64,000 nucleotides of DNA from BP-133 sp040756995 (lineage in GTDB: Bacteria > Actinomycetota > Acidimicrobiia > IMCC26256 > BP-133), in assembly GCA_040756995.1 (NCBI GenBank), contig JBFLYK010000030.1:24610-88609 (forward strand). Reading direction: 5' to 3'. The notes beneath the pieces were generated by a model that was given only the letters and a program-made list of their open reading frames with translations, was not told the DNA's origin and did no database searches. Numbering within the stretch: position 1 is the stretch's first letter; each line of letters starts with the position of its first letter. Below, piece by piece: positions 31,330 through 39,624 of the stretch. The translations under genes were made by a program, and so were the position numbers.

Positions 31330-33780
31330 ATGTCAAGGCCCGCTGCCCGCGCATACGGCATGATCTTGGGCATCGCCGATTCACCGACGCATGCCGAGCT
31401 ACTCGCCGAACTGGACGAGCTGCGCGCCGAGAACGCCCGGCTTCGCGGCCTGCTCGGCCTCGATGCCCGAGCCGATGGCCTCGCCGACAGGGGGTGGTCG
31501 CCGACGTTGTTCGCCTCGCACACGGCCACTGCCGAGGCGAAGCCGGTGGTGGACCGGTCGTCGCCTCGGGCGGCGAAGGTGGCCCTGTTTCGATCCTTGT
31601 TCGCTGGCCGGGAGGACGTGTACGCGCTGCGATGGGAGAACAACCGGACGGGGAAGGCTGGTTGGGGCCCGGCTGTACGGGGCGGGTGGGTCAACGCCCG
31701 CCGCCCCGACCGCGAGTATCTGCCGTTCACCGATGAGGTCGCCGAGGCACACCTCGCCGGCGAGGTCCACGCCGGCCTCTATCCCCTGCTCCGGGGTGAC
31801 GCCTGCCGGCTCCTGGCCTGCGATTTTGACGGCGCCGGGTGGGTGCTCGACGCGTTGGCCTATCTCGACGCCGCCCGGGCGGCTGGGATCCCCGCGGCGC
31901 TGGAACGCTCCCGCTCGGGTGACGGCGCCCATGTGTGGGTGTTCTTCACCGGCCCGGTTCCCGCCGCGGCGGCGAGACGGATCGGTGTCCATCTCCTGCG
32001 GGAGGCGATGGACGTCCGAGCGGAGCTGGACCTGGCCAGCTACGACCGGCTGTTCCCCACGCAGGATTTCATGCCGAAAGGGTCGTTCGGGAACCTCATC
32101 GCCTTGCCCCTCCAGGGTGCTTGCCGCAAGCGGGGCATGACCGTATTCCTGGATCCGACGACCCTCGAGCCCTACGAGGACCAGTGGTCGTTCCTCGCGT
32201 ACCTCGACCGTCTCGCACCTGACGCGGTCTCCGCCATGGCCGAGGCCTTCGGTGAGGTGGCCACCGGGCCGGATGCGGCGCCCTACCGGAAGGCTCGCAT
32301 CTCGGCCAGCGCTCCGAAGCCTCCCCCCGAGATTCCCGCTCGGACGGGCGCCATGCTGGGAATCGATCGGATCGGGGTGCCACCTGCGCTGCTCGCCGCC
32401 CTCAAGCACGCCGCGTCCCTCCACAATCCCGACTTCTACAAGCTGGAGCGGTTGCGGAAATCGACCTGGAACACGCCCCGGTTCATCCGCAGCTACCGGG
32501 AGACCCTCGACCAGCTGCTCCTCCCCCGGGGCCTCCACGACAAGGCCCGGGCCATCGTCGCCGAAGCCGGAAGCACGCTCCGCGTCGTCGACGCGCTCGC
32601 CAGCCCCGCTCCGATCGATGTCATCCTCCGGGCTACCCTGACACCAGAGCAGGCCGCCGCCACCGATGCCATCGTCCGCCACGACCTCGGGATGCTCGTG
32701 GCCGAGCCGGGCTCGGGCAAGACGGTGGTCGGGTGTGCCGTCATCGCCCGGCATGCAGCACCGACCCTGGTCCTCGTCGATCGCAAGCCGCTCGTCGAGC
32801 AGTGGCGGGACCGGCTCGTCACCCACCTCGGCCTCACGACCCGCCAGATCGGCCAGCTGGGCGGCGGGCGCACCCGGACCACCGGCATCGTCGACGTGGT
32901 CATGGTCCAGAGCCTCACCCGGCGGGACGACATCGGCGAGATCACGGCGGGCTACGGGCTGGTCATCGTCGACGAATGCCACCACGTCCCGGCCGTGACC
33001 TTCGAGCGGGCGGTCCGCGACATTCCCGTCCGGCGCTGGCTCGGGCTCACCGCCACCCCCTACCGCCGCGATGGCCTCCAGGCCCTCATGGCCATGCACT
33101 GCGGCCCGGTACGCCACCGGATGGCACCCCGACCCGGAAGCGCCCTGCGGGCCCTCGACCTTATCGTCCACCACACCGGCCACAAACCGGCCCATGACGG
33201 CGTGCACATCCAGTCGATCTACCGCGGTCTCGTCGAAGACACCGACCGCACCCGGGCGATCTGTGATGACATCGTCGCCGCCGTCGACGCCGGCCGGAAC
33301 TGCCTCGTCCTGACCCGCTGGACGGAACACCTCGACCTCATCGTCGAGACGCTCACCGATCGCAGCGTCGAACCACTCGTGCTCCACGGCAAGATGGGCA
33401 AGAAGGCACGAACCGCCGTCACCCGCCGGCTCGCCGAGCCCCGACCCGACGGTGGTCTCCTCCTCGTGGCCACCGCCAGCCTCATCGGCGAGGGCTTCGA
33501 CTGCCCCCCGTTGGACACGCTGTTCCTGGCCTTCCCCATCAAGTTCAAAGGCAACGTGGTCCAGTACGTCGGCCGCGTCCTGCGTCCCACCGATACCAAG
33601 ACCCGGGTCGAGGTCCACGACTACGTCGATAGCCTCGTCCCCGTCCTCGCCCGCCAACACGACGAACGCCGCGCTGCCTACGCCACCCTTGGCTTCGACG
33701 TCCCCCGCCTCCGGCCACACCTCGATCGAAGGGGCGGCACCCGAGGCGCGCCGAGCGCAGGAGACAGACGAGATGGATGA
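31330..33780 (+). CDS. TOTE-type primase fused to superfamily 2 helicase
   Basis: 816 aa from ATG 31330 (ATG 31360 also possible). After a short coiled coil (LLAELDELRAENARLRGLLG) comes an archaeo-eukaryotic primase domain of the TOTE class, about residues 80-350: VALFRSLFAGREDVYALRW, CRLLACDFDG, ERSRSGDGAHVWVFF, SYDRLFPTQDFMPKGSFGNL. A helicase follows with Walker A AEPGSGKT (~460), DECHH (~546), TATPYRRDG and QYVGRVLRPT. TOTE systems were defined by comparative genomics as mobile-element conflict systems; their target is unproven. Its stop overlaps the next start. Confidence 0.85.
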   Translation: MSRPAARAYGMILGIADSPTHAELLAELDELRAENARLRGLLGLDARADGLADRGWSPTLFASHTATAEAKPVVDRSSPRAAKVALFRSLFAGREDVYALRWENNRTGKAGWGPAVRGGWVNARRPDREYLPFTDEVAEAHLAGEVHAGLYPLLRGDACRLLACDFDGAGWVLDALAYLDAARAAGIPAALERSRSGDGAHVWVFFTGPVPAAAARRIGVHLLREAMDVRAELDLASYDRLFPTQDFMPKGSFGNLIALPLQGACRKRGMTVFLDPTTLEPYEDQWSFLAYLDRLAPDAVSAMAEAFGEVATGPDAAPYRKARISASAPKPPPEIPARTGAMLGIDRIGVPPALLAALKHAASLHNPDFYKLERLRKSTWNTPRFIRSYRETLDQLLLPRGLHDKARAIVAEAGSTLRVVDALASPAPIDVILRATLTPEQAAATDAIVRHDLGMLVAEPGSGKTVVGCAVIARHAAPTLVLVDRKPLVEQWRDRLVTHLGLTTRQIGQLGGGRTRTTGIVDVVMVQSLTRRDDIGEITAGYGLVIVDECHHVPAVTFERAVRDIPVRRWLGLTATPYRRDGLQALMAMHCGPVRHRMAPRPGSALRALDLIVHHTGHKPAHDGVHIQSIYRGLVEDTDRTRAICDDIVAAVDAGRNCLVLTRWTEHLDLIVETLTDRSVEPLVLHGKMGKKARTAVTRRLAEPRPDGGLLLVATASLIGEGFDCPPLDTLFLAFPIKFKGNVVQYVGRVLRPTDTKTRVEVHDYVDSLVPVLARQHDERRAAYATLGFDVPRLRPHLDRRGGTRGAPSAGDRRDG

Positions 33781-34120
33781 TCCCATTGATGACCTGATCG
33801 ACGACATCACCGTCGACGCCTACGGTCCCGACGAGCAGCTCTGGGCCTTCCGTCAGGTCTTCGAGGACAACGCCCGCTTCCCGTTCGCCGGGCACGTCGT
33901 CGGCGCCGAGGTCCAAGTCGACATGGTTGACTATGACGGCGACGACTTACGCGGTCTCGTCGCGGTATGCGAGCGCGATGGCCGGCGCCACACCGTGTCG
34001 CTCCTCGACGTGACACTGCCGGGATCCATTGACCCCGACACGGCGCGACTCATCCAGGCCTACCGTCGCTGGGCGGGAGCCGATCCACGGCCACGCCGAT
34101 CGGCGCGCCGGACCCGCTGA
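33773..34120 (+). CDS. conserved-looking hypothetical protein coupled to TOTE
   Basis: 115 aa. The core reads QLWAFRQVFEDNARFPFAGH then VDMVDYDGDDLRGLVAVCER and HTVSLLDVTLPG, a small beta-rich domain. ATG 33773 overlaps the TOTE stop, so the two are probably made together. Family not recalled; the acidic N-terminus (MDDPIDDLIDDI) is notable. Confidence 0.6.
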   Translation: MDDPIDDLIDDITVDAYGPDEQLWAFRQVFEDNARFPFAGHVVGAEVQVDMVDYDGDDLRGLVAVCERDGRRHTVSLLDVTLPGSIDPDTARLIQAYRRWAGADPRPRRSARRTR

Positions 34121-34132
34121 CAGGGCCGAAGC

Positions 34133-34684
34133 GTGGCAAGCCGACGTGCCCGAGCGCGAGCCAGTGTGTTGGGGCGCTTGAACCCCTCCGAGCAGGCCGA
34201 CGTGCTTGCCCTCCTGCTGGCCGAACGACCGGAACTGCGCGGCGACGCCGAACGGCTTGCCGCCCGCTACCTCGAGGAGGTCTCGCCAGAGGCCGTCGCC
34301 GAGGAGGTCGTCTGGGCGCTGGAGAACCTTTCGATCAATGACCTCGCCGGCCGGGCCGGTCGCCAACCCGGACGCGGTTACGTCCACGAGAACGAGGCCG
34401 CGTCGGAGCTCCTCGACGAGGCGCTCCGGCCGTTCGTCGACGACATTGGCCGGCGGGTGCAGCTGGGCATGGCCCCGGCGGCCGCGTCGGTCGCGCTCGG
34501 CATTCTGGCCGGGCTGTTCCAGTGCCGAGACCCTGAAGACGGCACGGTGCTCGCCTACGCCGGCGGCTCCGACGCGGTCAGGGAGACGGCCGACTGGGTG
34601 GTGGCAGAGGCCAGGAAACACGGCCTGGAATTCTCCCCGGCTGACCTGGACGCGGTGTGTCCGGACTGGCCTGCGCTGGGCTGA
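34133..34684 (+). CDS. hypothetical helical protein, TOTE operon
   Basis: 183 aa from GTG 34133, mostly alpha-helical: LNPSEQADVLALLLAERPEL, EEVSPEAVAEEVVWALENLS and a C-terminal FSPADLDAVCPDWPALG. Follows the previous gene by 12 bp. No recognised family; the context suggests a third member of the TOTE module. Confidence 0.55.
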   Translation: MASRRARARASVLGRLNPSEQADVLALLLAERPELRGDAERLAARYLEEVSPEAVAEEVVWALENLSINDLAGRAGRQPGRGYVHENEAASELLDEALRPFVDDIGRRVQLGMAPAAASVALGILAGLFQCRDPEDGTVLAYAGGSDAVRETADWVVAEARKHGLEFSPADLDAVCPDWPALG

Positions 34685-34687
34685 GCG

Positions 34688-36193
34688 TCAGGCGCCGCAG
34701 CACCGCTTGTATTTGCGGCCGCTGCCGCAGGGGCAGGGGTCGTTTCTACCTACCTTCGGGGCGGCCCGCCGGACCGGGCCCGCGTCGACGATGATCCAGC
34801 CTGTCTCCCGGTGCCAGGCGCGCCGCTCGGCCTCGAGCGCCCGCAGATCTGCCTCGCGGCCCGGGATCCCGCTGAACAGCTCGCCGAGGCGATCGTAGGC
34901 GGCGACGACGTTCTCGGGGTCACCGGCCCGGCGAGCCAGCGCCACCGCCTCGCGGAAGTGGGTCTCCGCGCCGCCGACATCCCCCAGCGCCGCCAGCGCG
35001 TCGCCGGCGTGGATACGGGTCCAGGTGTCGGTCGGGAACTCGGCCAGGTTCCGAGCCAGCCGGTCCCGGGCTTCGCTCTCCCGTCCGGCCTCGGCCAGGA
35101 TCACCCCCACGTCGTGGCCCATCACCATGTGCAACTCGGGGAACGCCTCAGCGAGCGCGTCACCCACGGCGACGGCTTCGTCCACTAGGCCCCGCCCGGC
35201 CAGGTTGAGCGGGAAGCAGGAGAAGAAGTCGATGAGGCCCCAGTCCTCCTCGTCGAAGGCCGCGGCGAGATCGTCGGGCCGACCGGCGAAGTGGGCGGTC
35301 AACTCGAGCACCGCCTCGACGTCCCGGCGCAGGTCCCCGTCGGTGCCGCCGCCGAGGTCGGACGCCTCGGCGGCCCGGCGCAGCCGGAGCCGCAGCCCGT
35401 TGGGCAAGTGGGGCCGCTCCATCGCCTGACAGGCCGCACCGATGGCTGACCAGCCGTCCGGGTTGCTCAGCTCCGCTCGGCTCAGCCGGGCGCTGGTCAC
35501 CGCCCCGGCTTCCTGCTCATGCCGCGGGCACATCGCGGAGCGGTGGTCGCCGAGATCGGCGGGAAACCCGAAGCGCCGCCCGCCACACGCCGGGCAGCCC
35601 GCCTCGGGCTCCGCGCTGGCGGAAAGCTCCACCAACGACCGGTCGAGATCAACCGGACCGAAGACATCCTGGGCGAGGTCCTGGACAGCGCCCAGCCCCA
35701 TCGGCTCCCACCCCCCCGACACCATGGCGACCGCAGGGACGGCGACGTCCAGGTCGACAATCGCAGCCGACAACAGACCGGGTGCGCTCCCTTCGTGCAC
35801 CAGCTCTGGGTAGCGGCCCCTGACGATCTCGTCGCGGTACCGGCCCGCCACCCGAACAGCGGCCCGGCCGAGCTGCCCGAGAGCGGCTCCCAAAGGCATC
35901 TCGCTCGCCTTCGCCATCATCTCGAGGTTCCACAACGGCAGATGGAGAACGATCTCCCAATTGTCCCCGCCGTTCGTGGTGGCGAAAAACAAATCCCGGC
36001 CGTCCAGCCAGTCGAACGGGTCCCAGGTGATCAAGAACACCCGAAGCCGCTCGGCCGCCTCCTTCTCTTCAGGAACGAGCCCCTCCCAGGTGAGCCTCAG
36101 TTCGAGCAGCGACTTGTCGCCGACCGGCGCCGCCTCGATGGCGCTCCGGACATCCGCTGGCAAGCCCTTGTGAACGTCGACCACGAACGCCAC
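34688..36193 (-). CDS. TPR-like protein with C-terminal SEC-C zinc motif
   Basis: About 501 aa from GTG 36193; an ATG at 36316 extends it with Arg/Pro-rich sequence that overlaps the antitoxin gene. The central part has a CPACGGRRFG...CPRH zinc-ribbon-like segment, then TPR-type helices (IHAGDALAALGDVGGAETHF). It ends in VGRNDPCPCGSGRKYKRCC, the SEC-C motif of SecA and many unrelated proteins. It converges with the TOTE operon, with 3 bp between stops. Function unknown. Confidence 0.7.
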   Translation of the reverse strand: MAFVVDVHKGLPADVRSAIEAAPVGDKSLLELRLTWEGLVPEEKEAAERLRVFLITWDPFDWLDGRDLFFATTNGGDNWEIVLHLPLWNLEMMAKASEMPLGAALGQLGRAAVRVAGRYRDEIVRGRYPELVHEGSAPGLLSAAIVDLDVAVPAVAMVSGGWEPMGLGAVQDLAQDVFGPVDLDRSLVELSASAEPEAGCPACGGRRFGFPADLGDHRSAMCPRHEQEAGAVTSARLSRAELSNPDGWSAIGAACQAMERPHLPNGLRLRLRRAAEASDLGGGTDGDLRRDVEAVLELTAHFAGRPDDLAAAFDEEDWGLIDFFSCFPLNLAGRGLVDEAVAVGDALAEAFPELHMVMGHDVGVILAEAGRESEARDRLARNLAEFPTDTWTRIHAGDALAALGDVGGAETHFREAVALARRAGDPENVVAAYDRLGELFSGIPGREADLRALEAERRAWHRETGWIIVDAGPVRRAAPKVGRNDPCPCGSGRKYKRCCGA

Positions 36194-36287
36194 GATACGG
36201 CGCCGTTGCGACCAGGCGCATAGCGCCGGTGACCGGGACGGCTGGCGGCGGAGCCAGGTGCTCTTCGGGTTGCCGCTGAACCCCGGG

Positions 36288-36641
36288 TCAGGCTGACTTC
36301 CGAGCTTTCGGGACACTCTTCGAAGGTTTCGCGTCGGAGGACTTTACACCCAGAAGAGGGATCCGGCGATTGCCCTTGACCACGGTCACCTGGAGCTTGC
36401 CGCCGAGCGCGTCGACGTAGCGCTCCAGCACGTCGATCGTGACGTTCCTGGCCTTTTCGATCGCGGCCACACGAGGTTGTTTGACTCCGAGACGCTCGGC
36501 CAGTTCTCGTTGCGACAGGCCGGCCTGTTCCCGTAGCGCCGTCAGACTGGCGGCGAGGCGGAGCTCGTCTTCGATCTCGGCGACCCGCTCATCCGCCCCG
36601 GGTGCTTCGAGGACCTTCTTCTCCCACTCCTTCAGACTCAT
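36288..36641 (-). CDS. XRE-family antitoxin (HigA-like)
   Basis: 117 aa. HTH around residues 33-85: SLTALREQAGLSQRELAERL, GVKQPRVAAIEKA, then YVDALGGKLQVTVV as in HipB/HigA antitoxins. Follows the toxin remnant by 32 bp, in the toxin-first order of higBA. Confidence 0.8.
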   Translation of the reverse strand: MSLKEWEKKVLEAPGADERVAEIEDELRLAASLTALREQAGLSQRELAERLGVKQPRVAAIEKARNVTIDVLERYVDALGGKLQVTVVKGNRRIPLLGVKSSDAKPSKSVPKARKSA

Positions 36642-36673
36642 CTCCGCCCTTCACCTTTCAAGCCTCGAGTCTT

Positions 36674-37022
36674 TCAGGGCGCCGTTCGCTTCGTACCGCC
36701 CCGCTTCGCTTCGATAGCCGCCTGGTGCTCGTCGAAACGGTCCTCGGCGATCGGCACGTTGATCTCGTACCACTCCGCCCAGTTCTTGCTCTTGTCCCCA
36801 CCGACCAGCAGGATCGCCCGGCGCTCCAGGTCAAAGGCGAACAGCACCCTGATCTCCGTGCGACCTTGTCAATCCCGGCCGAAGCTCCTTCATATTGGCG
36901 TGGCGACTGCCCTTGATCGTGTCGACCATGGCCGCCCGAGCGTCGGCCCGACGTTCTCGAAGGACCCGGATCGCCGCGAGCAGTGCCTCAGCATCCGACT
37001 GCTCCAGTTCCTCCACCCACAC
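36674..37022 (-). pseudogene. HigB/RelE-like (Gp49/DUF891) toxin with frameshift
   Basis: Upstream frame: VWVEELEQSDAEALLAAIRV then MVDTIKGSRHANMKELRPG. Near 36867 it jumps to GRTEIRVLFAFDLERRAILL then VGGDKSKNWAEWYEINVPIA, ending at 36674. The joined protein matches phage-derived Gp49-like toxins. The frame also extends upstream to about 37076 (DAGWSVDFHPACE), but without a start codon. The toxin is probably inactive while its antitoxin is intact. Confidence 0.65.
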
Positions 37023-37412
37023 CTCACAAGCCGGGTGGAAGTCGACGGACCAGCCAGCATCTCGATAATAATACTGTTATCGCTGGAGCTCGGCAATCCC
37101 CATTTTGGGTCGCCGCGTCCTTGGCGCGGGCCACGTTGTGGTCGCCCGGGAGCGCTGGCGACGCGACGCCTGAGAAAGCGCCCGGATCAGCCAGGCTCGA
37201 CATGCTCGTGGTGGCGATCTCGCCCGTCAGCCATGGGCCTCGGCCAAACCAGTCACGAGGGCCCGCTAAGCGTCTTTCATCGGCAATTCTCGTTCCACAC
37301 AGAGCCGGCGCGAGCGGCTCGCCGCTGCTGGCACCGCCGACGCGGCCTGACCGAAAGCGGCTCGCTCGTTTTGGCCTGGCTGTTCGAGACGGACCGCCGC
37401 AGCGTGCTCTCC
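37023..37412. other. stretch without a convincing gene
   Basis: Frames on both strands have no family-like sequence or ribosome site. Nothing further seen. Confidence 0.4.
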
Positions 37413-37739
37413 CTAGCCGGGCCGGGTGACGCACCGAGTCGGGGCATCTCCGCTGAGGACGGTCATCGGGGTTCCCGGATGGCTCGTGGGCAGCGTCGCG
37501 AGAACGCGGCCCTCGAGCGGATCGTCGGGGTCAAGGGCACTCAGGATGATGTCCGCCCAATCCGCCCGTGGGCACGGTTGCCCAGCCAGAAGCGGGCAGC
37601 CTCCAGGGGCGGCATGCGGCCCGGCGCAGAAGTCGAGGATGTAGTCCTCCGGATCGAGCAGGCCGGCCAGAAACCGGTGCCAGCTTGAATGCGGATCTTC
37701 CACCAACACCCGTTGCGGGCCTCTCCGCCAGCGAAGCAT
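37413..37739 (-). CDS. hypothetical protein
   Basis: 108 aa, MLRWRRGPQRVLVEDPHSSW, with a Cys/His/Pro-rich middle (FCAGPHAAPGGCPL...QPCPRADW). GGAGGGG lies 3-5 bases before ATG 37739. Not recognised; probably part of the element's early region before ssb. Confidence 0.5.
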   Translation of the reverse strand: MLRWRRGPQRVLVEDPHSSWHRFLAGLLDPEDYILDFCAGPHAAPGGCPLLAGQPCPRADWADIILSALDPDDPLEGRVLATLPTSHPGTPMTVLSGDAPTRCVTRPG

Positions 37740-37998
37740 CGTCCCCTCCTTCGTCGCCCGGGCCACGGCCCACCCCGTCCGGACCGACGCCGCCGGGCCT
37801 GCGGATCCATCCTCCTAACGAGCGGTGCCTCCCCCCAGGGCCGAAGGTCACATCGCTTCCGGACCAACGGCTCCCAGCTGAGGTCCTCGTCGAAGCGGCA
37901 CGACCCCGCTGGCGGCATGACCGGCGCGCCCGAGCGCCGCTGGATGTCAGGTAAGGAGGAGATCGGCGACACTCCGCCGGACCCCCTTCCGCTCGGAG

Positions 37999-38379
37999 TC
38001 ACCGAACCGGAGCACCGCCGAGGGTTCGCTTGTCGAAGCCGGTGACGACCCCCCACTTCAAGGACACGGCGAGGTCGTCGGCATGGAGGACGAGGCCGGA
38101 GTGTTGCTGCCCCTGCTGATCGGTCCATTGCTCTTCGCGTAGGTCGCCGCTCGCGATGACCCGGTCGCCTTTCCTCACGCTCTCGGCGGCGTGGTCGGCG
38201 AGCGGGCCCCAGATCGTGACGTTGAGGAAGGTGGGCTCGTCGTTGCGCCAGCCGCCGTCATGGTCGGGGATGCGCCGGTTTACGGCGATCCGGGTCGTGG
38301 CCACGGAGCGGCCGCCATCGGTGACGCGGTGGTCGAGATCCCGGGTGAGGTTACCGGCGACGGTGATCGGGACGCTCAT
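37999..38379 (-). CDS. ssb: single-stranded DNA-binding protein
   Basis: 126 aa OB-fold SSB: MSVPITVAGNLTRDLDHRVT, RIAVNRRIPD, FLNVTIWGPLADHAAESVRK and GDRVIASGDLREEQW. It lacks the long acidic C-terminal tip of housekeeping SSB, as expected for an element-borne copy. AGGAGGAG precedes ATG 38379. A CCCGCCAGTAGTAG motif lies ~29 bp upstream. Confidence 0.88.
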   Translation of the reverse strand: MSVPITVAGNLTRDLDHRVTDGGRSVATTRIAVNRRIPDHDGGWRNDEPTFLNVTIWGPLADHAAESVRKGDRVIASGDLREEQWTDQQGQQHSGLVLHADDLAVSLKWGVVTGFDKRTLGGAPVR

Positions 38380-38407
38380 GTTCTCCTCCTGGCGTCGATG
38401 TGTCGCG

Positions 38408-38421
38408 CTACTACTGGCGGG
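38408..38421 (-). promoter_or_regulatory. CCCGCCAGTAGTAG element, ssb promoter
   Basis: Reads CCCGCCAGTAGTAG in the direction of ssb, ending 28 bp before its start. One of four copies, each at the head of an element transcription unit. Confidence 0.6.
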
Positions 38422-38503
38422 TCGCGCCAGCAGACGCCATGGCCGATCTGGGCATCAGCGCGCGGGCAGTCTGCGGTAGCACGGCCTGGGATGCCGGGGC
38501 CGG

Positions 38504-38703
38504 GCCGAGGTCGAGGCGGAATCGGTCGCCTACTCCTCGTGTGCAGCGCCGCCGAGCTCCCCAGCGACGGCTATAGCTTCCCCTACGTCGCCGGATGGGC
38601 TGAGTCCCCCGAGGTGGTGCGGGCCACGGCCGAGGCGGTGATCGGCTGCGCCCGCCGCATCCTCGACGCCGCCGGCCTGCTCGAGGCTGAGGTAGCAGCG
38701 TGA
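38504..38703 (+). pseudogene. ArdC-like antirestriction C-terminal remnant
   Basis: AEVEAESVAY in one frame and SAAELPSDGYSFPYVAGWAE with ATAEAVIGCARRIL in the next form the end of an ArdC/zincin-type protein (E-x-E-A-x-x-V-A-Y ... Y-x-x-x-Y-V-A-x-W). A one-base shift lies near 38535 and the N-terminal DNA-binding part is absent. Its end overlaps the next gene. Confidence 0.6.
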
Positions 38704-39344
38704 GCCTCCGCCAGTCGCTGATCTGCCCCGGCTGCGGCGCCCAGTGCGCCGCGGCCGTGGCCGCCGCCCACGGCTGGACAGGGCACACCTGCCCGAAGTG
38801 CCCTCCCACCCCGACGCCCAGCGACCCGCATCCCCTGGCCGTCGCCTTCGCCTGGTGGCCCGACTACCCCGAGGCGCACCCTGACGCCCGCGCCGTCTAC
38901 ACCGCCACCTGCGGCTGTGGCTGGTCCGTCGCCGCCGGGAGCGAACACCACGCCTGGCACGCCGCCTGGGACCACGCCGGGGTCTTGGACGCCTGGGCGG
39001 CCCGGCCTCTCCTCGACCGGCCCCGCCCCGACGCCGGGCCCCGCGACCGCCGTCGGATGCGCTGGGAGATCGATGCCGCCCGGCTACCCGGGGTCCCCAT
39101 GCGCACTCTCATGGCCTGTCGCGACGACGGCAGCGGCCGCCGGCGCCATCCTTGCCGGGGTGTCGTGCCCGCCGGGTCCGGCCCGGCCGAGCTGTGCGCC
39201 TGCCCGTGCCACGCCGGCCCCGACGGCGAACCGGACCCGTGCCAGCACTGCGGCGCAACGATCGGCCACCTCGGCCGCTGCCCGACCTGGGGTCCGCCCC
39301 GACACGCCCCCCGCCCGCCTGAGGCGCAACCCACGCTCTTCTGA
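38700..39344 (+). CDS. Cys/His-rich zinc-ribbon hypothetical protein
   Basis: 214 aa with several CxxC knuckles: CPGCGAQC, CPKCPP, CGCGW, CACPCH and CQHCGATIGHLGRC. GTG 38700 overlaps the ArdC-like stop. Probably several structural zinc sites, possibly DNA-binding; no family recognised. Confidence 0.6.
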   Translation: MSLRQSLICPGCGAQCAAAVAAAHGWTGHTCPKCPPTPTPSDPHPLAVAFAWWPDYPEAHPDARAVYTATCGCGWSVAAGSEHHAWHAAWDHAGVLDAWAARPLLDRPRPDAGPRDRRRMRWEIDAARLPGVPMRTLMACRDDGSGRRRHPCRGVVPAGSGPAELCACPCHAGPDGEPDPCQHCGATIGHLGRCPTWGPPRHAPRPPEAQPTLF

Positions 39345-39607
39345 TTCCCGCCCTGCCAGGGTTCGTCCCGGATCAGGTCGCCAAGGTGTCCCCGTCTCCC
39401 TGACAGCCCACCGAGCCGAACCCGACACGCCTGGACTTCCCCGATGCTCCGCACCGGCATCCACCGTCCAGCCGGACCCGCCGCGATCCCGGCAAGACGC
39501 GACCCACGAATCGGTAAGCGCTGAGTGCCCTCCCGTTCCAGCCTCATACAGACTTGCAGGTGGCGGAGCCACCTTGCTCCGGGCGCCGTCGCGTCAAGCG
39601 GGGTGGG

Positions 39608-39621
39608 CCCGCCAGTAGTAG
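39608..39621 (+). promoter_or_regulatory. CCCGCCAGTAGTAG element, relaxase promoter
   Basis: Ends 3 bp before ATG 39625, so the relaxase mRNA is probably leaderless or the motif covers its ribosome site. Confidence 0.65.
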
Positions 39622-39624
39622 GGC

